Of a stretch of DNA of 64,000 nt, positions 9,993 through 17,124 are shown piece after piece (position 1 is the stretch's first letter; each line of letters begins with the position of its first letter). Both the position numbers and the translations under genes were made by a program. This stretch comes from Chloroflexota bacterium (GTDB lineage: Bacteria > Chloroflexota > Limnocylindria > QHBO01): assembly GCA_025699005.1 (NCBI GenBank), contig JAILWI010000001.1, positions 310,001-374,000 of the forward strand. Direction: 5' to 3'. The notes below the pieces were generated by a model, which saw nothing but the letters and a program-made list of their open reading frames with translations, ran no database searches and was not told where the DNA came from.

Positions 9993-10043
9993 GTCGCCCT
10001 CAAGGATACGGCGCCTCGCCGCCGGATGCCCGTTCGTCGCGAA

Positions 10044-10613
10044 TCAGGAGGGACGGCGCTGGATCAGCCCCCGGAGCAGGAGCACGCCGCCGAACGCCAT
10101 GATCACCGCCGGCAGGAGCCAGCCGGGAAGTGCCAGTCGCTCACCGCCGATGCCCACGACGCCCTCGAAGAACAGGAAGCCGACGGCGAAGAGCGCGAGT
10201 CCCCCGAGCATCCCCCACGTCCCGTTGCGGACGTCCGTCATGTTCCCGCTGCGGACGCCCCACAGGGCCAGGCCCAATCCGCTGGCGGTCGGCCCGACCA
10301 GCGCCCACGCGTATGCCCAGCTCTCCCATCGCCCCGTCTGATCCTGGAACAGCAGCACCAGGCCCACGGTCGTGGTGATGGTGCCGGCGATGACGACGCC
10401 CTGCTCGTCCATCACGATGAGGCCCGCCAGCAGCAGCACGGCGCCGACCGCGATGACGAAGAACGGCCAGCCGATGTCCTCGATGCTGAGCCCGAGCAGC
10501 TGCCCCGCCAGCAGCGCGGCGCCGACCAGCACCAGGACGAGGCCGATCGCCATCGTCGAGGGACTGCGCTCGTCAGGTCGGGCGGGCGCCCGACCGTCGG
10601 GGTCGCCACTCAT
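10044..10613 (-). CDS. Conserved multi-pass membrane protein, unknown function
   Basis: 189 residues, mostly hydrophobic. A polar N-terminus (about 20 residues) precedes six or so short transmembrane stretches: MAIGLVLVLVGAALLAGQLL, WPFFVIAVGAVLLLAGLIVM, VVIAGTITTTVGLVLLF, a segment around AWALVGPTASGLGLALWGV, GMLGGLALFAVGFLFFEGVV and PGWLLPAVIMAFGGVLLLRGL. The repeated 'GWPFF/GWLLP...GAVLLL..L' pattern resembles the small LiaF/DUF5668-like membrane family, but I cannot name it. It is divergent from pxpA, with about 50 bp between starts. Confidence 0.7.
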   Translation of the reverse strand: MSGDPDGRAPARPDERSPSTMAIGLVLVLVGAALLAGQLLGLSIEDIGWPFFVIAVGAVLLLAGLIVMDEQGVVIAGTITTTVGLVLLFQDQTGRWESWAYAWALVGPTASGLGLALWGVRSGNMTDVRNGTWGMLGGLALFAVGFLFFEGVVGIGGERLALPGWLLPAVIMAFGGVLLLRGLIQRRPS

Positions 10614-10647
10614 GCGTCGATGGTACCGCCGGGCGGTGAGCCGGGGC

Positions 10648-10653
10648 TAGCAT
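10648..10653 (+). promoter_or_regulatory. Possible -10 element (TAGCAT) of pxpABC
   Basis: TAGCAT nine bases before the ATG at 10663 fits a start site about two bases upstream of that codon. This favours ATG 10663 over GTG 10654 as the pxpA start. No clear -35. Confidence 0.3.
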
Positions 10654-10662
10654 GTGAGCGAG

Positions 10663-11421
10663 ATGGACCTCAACGCTGACCTCGGCGAGAGCTTCGGGCG
10701 CTGGACGCTCGGCGACGATGAGCGCCTCGTCGCGCAGATCACCAGCGCCAACGTCGCCTGCGGATTTCACGCCGGTGACCCCGACGTGATGGAGAGGACG
10801 GTCGCGCTGTGCCGCGACGCCGGGGTCGCGGTCGGCGCGCAGCCCGGCTACCCGGACCTCGCCGGATTCGGACGACGGCCCATCCCGTTCTCCGCCGAGG
10901 AGGTCGAGTCGCTGGTTCGCTACCAGATCGGCGCCCTCGAGGCGTTCTGCCGGGCGCATCGGATCGAGATGCAGCACGTGAAGCCGCATGGCGCCCTCTA
11001 CAACTCGGCCGCCGGCGACCCGGTGCTCGCCACGGCGATCGCCCGCGCCACGGCTGGCTTCAGCACGGACCTGGCGCTCTTCGGCCTTGCCTCGTCCGCG
11101 GCGATGGGCAATGCGGCGGCCGATGCCGGCCTTCGGTTCGTTCCCGAGGCCTTCGCGGACCGCCGCTATCTGGCCGACGGGTCGCTCCAGCCGCGCGCGG
11201 AGCCGGGCTCGGTCATCTCGGACAGTGATGCGGCCGCGGCGCAGGCTCGGTCGATCGCCCTGGAAGGTCGCGTGACCGCCTCCGACGGGGCGTCCATTGC
11301 CGTCGCCGCCGAGAGCATCTGCTGCCACGGGGACACCCCGGGGGCCGTGGAGATCGCCACCGCCGTCCGCCGCGCCCTGGAGGAGGGCGGCGTGAGCGTG
11401 GCCGCCGTCCGGGATTCGTGA
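10663..11421 (+). CDS. pxpA: 5-oxoprolinase subunit A (LamB/YcsF family)
   Basis: 252 residues from the ATG giving MDLNADLGESFGRW, the usual family start; an in-frame GTG nine bases upstream is less likely. Signatures are NADLGE, ANVACGFHAGDP, VGAQPGYPDLAGFGRR and VKPHGALYN. Together with PxpB and PxpC it forms the ATP-dependent enzyme opening 5-oxoproline (pyroglutamate) to glutamate. The three genes lie in the order A-B-C with 4-nt overlaps, so they are surely co-translated. No transporter accompanies them, which fits a housekeeping damage-removal role. Confidence 0.93.
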   Translation: MDLNADLGESFGRWTLGDDERLVAQITSANVACGFHAGDPDVMERTVALCRDAGVAVGAQPGYPDLAGFGRRPIPFSAEEVESLVRYQIGALEAFCRAHRIEMQHVKPHGALYNSAAGDPVLATAIARATAGFSTDLALFGLASSAAMGNAAADAGLRFVPEAFADRRYLADGSLQPRAEPGSVISDSDAAAAQARSIALEGRVTASDGASIAVAAESICCHGDTPGAVEIATAVRRALEEGGVSVAAVRDS

Positions 11422-12026
11422 TCCGCTCCTTCGGCGAGTCCGCGTTGCTCGTCGAGGTCGGGTCGGCGGGCAGCGCACAGCTCCTCGCCGCCGCCCTCCG
11501 CAGCGACCCGCCCGCCGCGCTGGTCGAGGCGGTGCCCGGCCTGGGCTCGGTGCTGGTCGAGCTCGATCCGATGCATCCCGCGGCGAGCGAGCTGGCCGCG
11601 GTCCTCGAGGAGCGGATCAACGGCCTGGGGACCGAGCTGCCGGCCGGTCGACGGCACGAGATTCCGGTGGTCTACGAAGGTCCGGACCTCGACGAGGTCG
11701 CGCGCCTGACGGGTCGTTCGGTCGACGAGGTGGTCGCCCTGCACACATCGGCCGAGCTGCGTGTCCTCTTCTGCGGGTTCGCCCCCGGCTTCGCCTACCT
11801 CGGAGACCTGCCGGACGAGCTTCGGGTCGAACGGCTCGCGACGCCCCGCACGTCGACGCCGGCCGGCTCCGTCGCGATCGCCGGTTCTATGAGTGGCGTC
11901 TATCCGTCCGACCTGCCCGGCGGGTGGAGGGTCATCGGCCACACCGACGTTGCCATGTTCGACCCGCAGACGGATCCGCCGACGCTGCTCGTGCCGGGAG
12001 ACGTCGTGCGGTTCACTCGCGCATGA
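11418..12026 (+). CDS. pxpB: 5-oxoprolinase subunit B (KipI homologue)
   Basis: 202 residues; the GTG start overlaps the pxpA stop (GTGA). Family marks are IRSFGESALLVEV at the N-terminus, the HEIPVVYEGPDLDEVA region, LRVLFCGFAPGFAYLGDLP and PRTSTPAGSVAIAG followed by YPSDLPGGWRVIG. This is the cyclophilin-like subunit. Homologues were first described as the Bacillus kinase inhibitor KipI, but next to PxpA and PxpC the enzymatic role is the better reading. Confidence 0.93.
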   Translation: MIRSFGESALLVEVGSAGSAQLLAAALRSDPPAALVEAVPGLGSVLVELDPMHPAASELAAVLEERINGLGTELPAGRRHEIPVVYEGPDLDEVARLTGRSVDEVVALHTSAELRVLFCGFAPGFAYLGDLPDELRVERLATPRTSTPAGSVAIAGSMSGVYPSDLPGGWRVIGHTDVAMFDPQTDPPTLLVPGDVVRFTRA

Positions 12027-12961
12027 TCGAGGTCGTGGAGCCCGGGGCGCTGACGAGCGTCCAGACTCCCGGCGGCCGGCCGGGCTGGCGCCACCTCGGG
12101 ATCGGCGTGGGCGGCGCGGCCGACCCGTGGAGCGCTCGCCTCGCCAACCGCCTCGTGGGCAACCGGGACGACGATGCGCTCCTCGAGGTCACCGTGACGG
12201 GGCCGACCCTGCGCTTCGGCGCGCCGTCGGCCGTGGCTGTCACGGGCTCGCGCTTCGGTGCCTCGCTCGACGGCGTGCCCATCCCCCGGGGCGCCGGCCG
12301 TCCGGTCCGTGCCGGATCGGTGCTGCGGATGGGGCGCGGCAGCGGAGCGCGGGCGTACGTCGCGGTGGCCGGCGGCATCGAGGTCCCGACGGTTCTCGGG
12401 TCACGCGCGACCAACCTGCGGAGCGGCTTCGGCGGGCACGCCGGCCGGGCGCTGCGCGCGGGAGATCGGCTGGAGATCGGCCGGCCGGGTGGGTCGCTGT
12501 ACCGATGGGCCGCGGAATGGCCGGGAGGTGCGGTGCGCGTCGTCCCTGCGCTGGACGGTGCCGGCCTGTCCGAGCTGCTGGAGGACGAGTGGACGGTGAG
12601 CGGGCAGGCGGACCGGACCGGAGTCCGGCTCGACGGGCCACGGATCCGACTTCAGCCGCCCGAGGTGGTGTCGATGGGGCTTCCCCTCGGCGCCATCCAA
12701 ATCCCGCCCGATGGGCGCCCGATCGTGATGCTCGGCGAACGCCCTGTCACGGGCGGCTACCCGGTGCCGGCGTGCGTGATCCGGGCGGACATCGGCCACA
12801 TGGCCCAGCTGCGGCCCGGCGGCCGGGTGCGATTCACCGAGGTCACCCGTGAGGTAGCGCTGGAATCGTGGGCCGAGATAGAGCGGCGGCTCGAGGCCCT
12901 CGAGGAGGTCGCGTCGCCGGACCCGACCGATGAGGGCAGATGGGCCGGGGCCCTCGAGTAG
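12023..12961 (+). CDS. pxpC: 5-oxoprolinase subunit C (KipA homologue)
   Basis: 312 residues from ATG 12023, which overlaps the pxpB stop (ATGA). A longer in-frame reading from 11924 would run through pxpB and lacks family similarity. Typical features are GALTSVQTPGGRPGWRHLG, GGAADPWSARLANRLVGN near the N-terminus and IPPDGRPIVMLGERPVTGGY toward the C-terminus. The family is also called biotin-dependent carboxyltransferase-like (AHS2). It completes the 5-oxoprolinase complex. The extreme C-terminus is acidic and probably disordered. Confidence 0.93.
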   Translation: MIEVVEPGALTSVQTPGGRPGWRHLGIGVGGAADPWSARLANRLVGNRDDDALLEVTVTGPTLRFGAPSAVAVTGSRFGASLDGVPIPRGAGRPVRAGSVLRMGRGSGARAYVAVAGGIEVPTVLGSRATNLRSGFGGHAGRALRAGDRLEIGRPGGSLYRWAAEWPGGAVRVVPALDGAGLSELLEDEWTVSGQADRTGVRLDGPRIRLQPPEVVSMGLPLGAIQIPPDGRPIVMLGERPVTGGYPVPACVIRADIGHMAQLRPGGRVRFTEVTREVALESWAEIERRLEALEEVASPDPTDEGRWAGALE

Positions 12962-12986
12962 ACCCCGGCCGTCGACGGCGAGTGAG

Positions 12987-13286
12987 CTAGTTCTGGAGCT
13001 CGCTCTGCGGGCGGAAGACCAGGCGCTCGGCGCCGGCCTCCTCGGTGACGTCGATCGTCGCGCTCTCGAGCGGGGTCGCCAGCTCGGGGGCCACGAACAC
13101 ACGCAGGCCGTCCTGCTCGGTCACCTGGTCGCCGTCGGCCGGCTCCTCGGTGAAGCCCAGGCCGATGGTGATCTCGCCGGGCTCGGTCGACTCGGGAAAG
13201 ACGCGCAGGCCGAACGTTTCGGGCACGTCCTGCCCGCGGCGGAGCTCGGAAAGGAAGGTCGCTGCGTCGGGGGTGATCTGAAGCAC
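12987..13286 (-). CDS. HesB/IscA-fold protein lacking the cluster-binding cysteines
   Basis: 99 residues. The start is GTG 13286, because AAGGAG stands five bases upstream; a longer in-frame reading to 13340 would bury that site. The sequence follows the IscA/HesB pattern: LQITPDAATFL, then GLRVFPES, the GLGFTEEPADGDQV hairpin, GLRVFVAPELATPLESATIDV. The Cys of the usual GGCxG and the C-terminal CxCG are absent; the protein has no cysteine at all. It therefore cannot hold an Fe-S cluster in the normal way. Cys-free HesB-like proteins exist in other genomes without known function. It is divergent from the channel gene, 77 bp apart. Confidence 0.75.
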   Translation of the reverse strand: MLQITPDAATFLSELRRGQDVPETFGLRVFPESTEPGEITIGLGFTEEPADGDQVTEQDGLRVFVAPELATPLESATIDVTEEAGAERLVFRPQSELQN

Positions 13287-13363
13287 TGCTTCTCCTTGGG
13301 ATGTTCCTACGAATCCCGGGGGCCGCAAGACCGATACCACCCGGCCTGCTAGCCTCGATTCCC

Positions 13364-14095
13364 ATGACCGATGACGTCGAACCCAGCGCGGAACAGCCGC
13401 TTGACGGGGCCGAGGAGACCCGGGCCGAACGCTACCGCCTGGTCGCCGAGATCGAGGCCGTGCTCGACGGCCCGACGACCTACCTGGCCCTCCTCTTCGC
13501 CGCGCTCCTCATCGCCGAGATCGTCCTCACCGCGCAGAACAGCCCGGTTCCCGCGGTGCTGGGATGGATCCAGCTCGGCATCTGGGCCGTGTTCGTCGTC
13601 CACTTCCTGCTCGGCATCACCATCAGCCCCGATCGCGGCCTGTATCTGCGGCGCAACTGGCTCACGGCCATCTCGCTGCTCGTCCCGTTCCTGCGGGCGT
13701 TTCGCGTGCTGCGCGCGATCCGCGTGCTCCGTGCCACGAACTCGCTGCGCGTCCTCGCCGGGTTCAACCGGACCGCTCGCAGCCTCCGCGGGGTGCTCGC
13801 CTGGTCACGGGCGGGCTACGCGGGAGGACTGGCGCTCACCGCCGCCTTCCTGGGCTCGGCCATCCTGCTGATGTTCGAGGCCGATGCACCCGGATCGCAG
13901 ATCACCGACTACGCCGAGGCACTGTGGTGGGCCTCGGCGACGCTCACCACGGTCGGCGCATCGTCCGAGCCGGTGACGCTCGGCGGCCGGATCGTAGCCC
14001 TGCTCATCATGTTCGGCGGGCTCGTCCTGCTCGGCTACGTGGCCGGCGTCCTGGCCGCCCTGCTCTTCGGCAAGCGCCCGGAGGGTCCGGGCTAG
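13364..14095 (+). CDS. Voltage-gated K+-channel-like protein with atypical filter
   Basis: 243 residues from ATG 13364; TAGCCT eight bases upstream may be its -10. A polar N-terminus is followed by TM segments at about 46-64, 72-96 and 105-120, then an S4-like arginine ladder (RAFRVLRAIRVLRA), a further TM (about 153-172), a pore helix WWASATLTTVGASS and a last TM (IVALLIMFGGLVLLGYVAG). This is the layout of a six-TM voltage-gated channel with a short sensor. The selectivity filter reads TTVGAS rather than TTVGYG, so potassium selectivity is uncertain. No cytosolic RCK domain is present. Confidence 0.75.
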   Translation: MTDDVEPSAEQPLDGAEETRAERYRLVAEIEAVLDGPTTYLALLFAALLIAEIVLTAQNSPVPAVLGWIQLGIWAVFVVHFLLGITISPDRGLYLRRNWLTAISLLVPFLRAFRVLRAIRVLRATNSLRVLAGFNRTARSLRGVLAWSRAGYAGGLALTAAFLGSAILLMFEADAPGSQITDYAEALWWASATLTTVGASSEPVTLGGRIVALLIMFGGLVLLGYVAGVLAALLFGKRPEGPG

Positions 14096-14105
14096 GCCTG
14101 CAACA

Positions 14106-15080
14106 TCAGCCGAGAATCGACCGAACCACGTCCGCGCTCACGTTGCGCCCCGTGGTGACCACCGCCACGTTGCGGCCGGTCACGTCGAGCTTTCCAGGCT
14201 GAAGGGCGGCGATCCCCAGCACGGCGCTGCCCTCGAGCAGGATGTGCGGCACGTCGATCGCCCAGCGCATGGCCGCGGCGATCTCCTCCTCCTCGACGAG
14301 CACGACCTCGTCCACCAGCTGCCGGCAGAGCTTCCAGGTGATGCTCGTCTTCTCGATGTTGCCCGCAACTCCGTCCGCCAGGGTCGGCGCAATCGGCATC
14401 GGGTCGGTCGAGCCCGTCTCAAGGTGCGCGAACATCGGCGGCGAGGCGGACGGCTGCACGCCGATCAGCCGCAGGCCCGGCTTCAGCGCCTTGGCCCACA
14501 GGCCGATGCCGGATATCAGGCCACCGCCCCCGATCGGCACGACGATCGTGTCGACCTCGGGCCAGTCCTCGAGGATCTCGACGGCCACCGTCGCCTGCCC
14601 GGCGATGACGTCGGGGTCGTTGTACGGGGCGACGTAGATCGCGTGGCCGGCGTCGTCCCGCCGCCTCGCCTCGATCTCGGCGTCATCGGTGTCGTTGCCC
14701 GTGAGCTCGACGGTGATGCGGCTCGTCTCGAGAGCTCGAAGCCGCTCGAGCTTGGCCGGGGACACGGACCGCCCGACGAGGACGGTGAGGCGCATATCGT
14801 GCCGCGTGGCGGCGGTCGCGGTGGCGATGCCGTGGTTGCCGCTGCTCGCCGTCACGAGTGCCGCCTCGGGCCGCTCCTCGGCGATGATCCCCACCTTGTT
14901 GTGGGCGCCGCGGGTCTTGAAGGCGCCGGTCGGCTGCGTCTCCTCGCGCTTCAGCCGGACGGCGGCGGCTCCGGTGGCCTCCGCCAGCTCGCGATTCGGC
15001 TCGAGCGGGGTGTGGAGCGCGATGCCATGAAGCCGCACGCGAGCGGCATTGACATCGGCGAGGGTCGGCATGCGCGGCAT
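14106..15080 (-). CDS. Threonine/serine dehydratase-like PLP enzyme
   Basis: 324 residues, fold-type II. The PLP lysine is in PTGAFKTRGAHNK, with SSGNHGIATA and the tetraglycine loop PIGGGGLISG. It lacks the C-terminal ACT-like regulatory domain of biosynthetic IlvA and has the length of catabolic threonine dehydratase or serine racemase-type enzymes. It could supply 2-oxobutyrate from threonine, alongside the citramalate route encoded at 37388-39040. Substrate preference cannot be decided by eye. It converges with the channel gene, stops 10 bp apart. Confidence 0.85.
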   Translation of the reverse strand: MPRMPTLADVNAARVRLHGIALHTPLEPNRELAEATGAAAVRLKREETQPTGAFKTRGAHNKVGIIAEERPEAALVTASSGNHGIATATAATRHDMRLTVLVGRSVSPAKLERLRALETSRITVELTGNDTDDAEIEARRRDDAGHAIYVAPYNDPDVIAGQATVAVEILEDWPEVDTIVVPIGGGGLISGIGLWAKALKPGLRLIGVQPSASPPMFAHLETGSTDPMPIAPTLADGVAGNIEKTSITWKLCRQLVDEVVLVEEEEIAAAMRWAIDVPHILLEGSAVLGIAALQPGKLDVTGRNVAVVTTGRNVSADVVRSILG

Positions 15081-15158
15081 GCGGCCAGTCTACGGGCCGC
15101 CGCAGGTCCCCAGCTCGGGGAAGGATCGGCCGGCAGCGGCGGGCCGCGCCGGGGGTTG

Positions 15159-15533
15159 CTACGCGGCGGGCATGGGCGCCGGGGCAGGGTCCGGGGCCGA
15201 GTCGGCGTCACGCATCTCGCGCAGCCGAATGCCGATGCGCATGAGCGATCCGAGGCGGTCCTCGACGCGCGCGCGCTCGACCGGGGTGGCCCAGTGGCGC
15301 AGGGTGAAGTCGACCTCGTGCTTGTGGCGCTCGGCCGTGGCGAAGAGCTCCTCGACGCGATCTCGCAGCGCCGGGTCGTGGTTTGCCGCCAGGATCGCCC
15401 GGCGGCAGGCCAGGATCTCGACGTAGTACGAGGTCGCGAGCCGATCGAGATCGCGCTGGGCGTCGTGATCCCACGGCTCCGGCGGTCCCCCGAACCCGAA
15501 CCTGCGCCACTCGCCCGGCTGAACCTGCTGCAT
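15159..15533 (-). CDS. Hypothetical helical protein
   Basis: 124 residues, not recognised. It is strongly helical and rich in Arg, Glu and His (SYYVEILACRRAILAANHDP, HKHEVDFTLRHWATPVERARVEDRL), with an Ala/Pro tail and no signal peptide or membrane segment. Codon use matches neighbouring genes and no other frame competes convincingly. It is divergent from the YihY-family gene. Confidence 0.5.
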   Translation of the reverse strand: MQQVQPGEWRRFGFGGPPEPWDHDAQRDLDRLATSYYVEILACRRAILAANHDPALRDRVEELFATAERHKHEVDFTLRHWATPVERARVEDRLGSLMRIGIRLREMRDADSAPDPAPAPMPAA

Positions 15534-15681
15534 CGACGTTCCTTCGCTGCTCGGTGTGATCCCCTCCGGCCACGAACCGTATCGGCGCGCCGATCTCGTC
15601 GCCAGATGCCGGTATGGCTACCGACGGCCGGACCAATGGCGAGCGTCGTATCCTCACTGGACCGCCACCCAACCCCACGCA

Positions 15682-16644
15682 GTGCCGCGCATCGCACGCG
15701 CGGCGGGAGCCATCCCGATCAGACCGGCCATCGACCGCTACGTCCCGAAGCGCATCCGACCCGCCTGGCGCGTCGTCCGGCGTACCGTCATGAACTACGT
15801 CGATGAGCAGGGCCTCCAGTGGTCGGGCGCCGTGGCGTTCTACCTCGTCCTGTCGGTGCCGCCGCTGCTGATCGCCGCGGTCTCGGTCGGCGTGGTGGTC
15901 GTGGGCCCCGAGACGGCGCGCAGCTTCCTGGTCGACCAGGTCGCGCGGTTCCTTCCCGGTCAGCAGGGGATCATCGAGGAGATCGTCCGCGAGACGGTCG
16001 ATGCCAGCGGCGCAGCCGTGGCTGCCGCCATCGGCTTCCTGCTCTTCTCGGGCAGCCGGGTCTTCGCCAGCCTCATCACCGCCATCAACCTCATGTGGCA
16101 CGAGATCGAGCCGCCCGGGTTCTGGAAGCGCCAGGTCGAGCGCATCGTCATGGTCTTCACGATCGGCGCGCTCCTCGCGCTGGCGGGAGTCGCCGACATC
16201 GTCTTCGCGTTCGCCGGCGAGCTCCTCAACCTGCCGGCCTCGGTCAGGGTGCTGGCGCAGAGCCAGGTGGTGCCGGTGCTCTTCATCGGCACCGCGCTCT
16301 TCCTGCTCTTCTATCTCATCCCGCGACGTGCGGCGACGTGGCAGACGGCGCTCATCGGCGCCGCGGTCGGGGCGATCGCTCTCCGGGTGGCGCAGGTCGG
16401 GTTTACGACCTACGTCCGCACGTTCGGCGGGTTCGACTCCGCCTATGGGCCGATCGCCGGCCTTGCCGCCGTGCTCACCTGGGCGCTCGTCGCATCGGCG
16501 GTGATCCTGCTCGCCGCGCACCTCGTGGCGGTGATGAACTCGCCCGACCGCGAGCCGCGGCCCGCGGAGCACCAGCAGCCGGGCGAGGCCGAGGCGAAAC
16601 GACGACCGAAGCCGAACCGTCGCGAGGACCAGGCCCGGAACTGA
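15682..16644 (+). CDS. YihY/BrkB-family inner-membrane protein
   Basis: 320 residues from GTG 15682. The frame is open back to GTG 15556, but the extra 42 codons have weaker third-position GC and would leave only 22 bp to the divergent gene. Six TM segments are visible, beginning AVAFYLVLSVPPLLIAAVSV; conserved family parts are the long amphipathic stretch RFLPGQQGIIEEIVRETV, INLMWHEIEPPGFWKRQ and GFDSAYGPIAGLAAVLTWA. Once annotated RNase BN in error, the family is now called YihY/virulence factor BrkB, a probable transporter. The C-terminal 40 residues are charged and probably cytosolic. Confidence 0.85.
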   Translation: MPRIARAAGAIPIRPAIDRYVPKRIRPAWRVVRRTVMNYVDEQGLQWSGAVAFYLVLSVPPLLIAAVSVGVVVVGPETARSFLVDQVARFLPGQQGIIEEIVRETVDASGAAVAAAIGFLLFSGSRVFASLITAINLMWHEIEPPGFWKRQVERIVMVFTIGALLALAGVADIVFAFAGELLNLPASVRVLAQSQVVPVLFIGTALFLLFYLIPRRAATWQTALIGAAVGAIALRVAQVGFTTYVRTFGGFDSAYGPIAGLAAVLTWALVASAVILLAAHLVAVMNSPDREPRPAEHQQPGEAEAKRRPKPNRREDQARN

Positions 16645-16663
16645 GGTATCGGGCGGCCTTTGC

Positions 16664-16669
16664 TATCAT
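16664..16669 (+). promoter_or_regulatory. -10 element (TATCAT) of tRNA-Gln
   Basis: TGCTATCAT is an extended -10-like sequence 17 bases before the tRNA 5' end, just downstream of the YihY stop. A -35 match about 18 bases upstream (CTGAGG) is poor. Confidence 0.45.
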
Positions 16670-16686
16670 CGGTCGGCCTCGCGCAC

Positions 16687-16761
16687 TGGGGAGTGGCCAA
16701 GCGGTAAGGCGCCTGACTCTGGATCAGGAGATCGAAGGTTCGAATCCTTCCTCCCCAGCCA
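16687..16761 (+). tRNA. tRNA-Gln (anticodon CTG), CCA encoded
   Basis: Acceptor stem TGGGGAG pairs with CTCCCCA at 16751-16757. The anticodon arm is CCTGA-CTCTGGA-TCAGG, giving anticodon CTG for CAG codons, and the T arm is GAAGG-TTCGAAT-CCTTC. Discriminator G and the CCA end are in the DNA. U1 and a CUG anticodon are normal for bacterial glutamine tRNA. Confidence 0.96.
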
Positions 16762-16764
16762 TCC

Positions 16765-16941
16765 TCACGGGATCCCGAGGCGTGCCGCGCCGAAATGCGG
16801 CGGCCATTCGTCCCAGTCGGTGGTCCAGGGCGCCTCGAGCCGGTCATCGGGAAGGTCCGGATCGGCATCGTCCGTTGACCGGGTGTCGGGCGCCGATGGC
16901 CGCACGTCATCGCGCGCGGCCGTGGTCGAATCCATCAGCAC
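16765..16941 (-). CDS. Possible small acidic protein
   Basis: 58 codons from GTG 16941, with GGGGG placed about seven bases before it. The product is acidic and Pro/Asp-rich, ending WTTDWDEWPPHFGAARLGIP. No homologue is recognised. It stands tail to tail with tRNA-Gln. The ribosome-binding site and the non-random Trp/Pro C-terminus argue for a real gene; the short length argues against. The region 16942-17124 upstream holds only the leader of the lipoprotein gene on the other strand. Confidence 0.35.
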   Translation of the reverse strand: MLMDSTTAARDDVRPSAPDTRSTDDADPDLPDDRLEAPWTTDWDEWPPHFGAARLGIP

Positions 16942-17124
16942 GTCATGTCCCCCTGCGCGCCTTGCTCGGACCTCAGGATCCGGATGCAGACGACGTGCCA
17001 TTCCCGGGTCCTCCGGCCCCGCCGGACCATCGGCGTCGACGGCCCGATGATAGGAATCCGTGGCTCCGGCGTATCGGATGGGATCGCAGGTCGCGATCGC
17101 TTCGATATCCAAGGAGAAAACCAC

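Noticed and set aside
15208-16572. 454-codon minus-strand frame across the YihY gene
   Set aside because: Composition is Arg/Asp/His-rich nonsense, while the plus strand encodes a typical six-TM protein.
16687-16761. tRNA gene as an integration site of a mobile element
   Set aside because: No integrase gene or repeat of the tRNA 3' end is visible downstream within the window.
16768-16777. CGGGATCCCG palindrome after tRNA-Gln as terminator
   Set aside because: Only a short palindrome with no T-run on either strand; it lies in the small ORF on the other strand.
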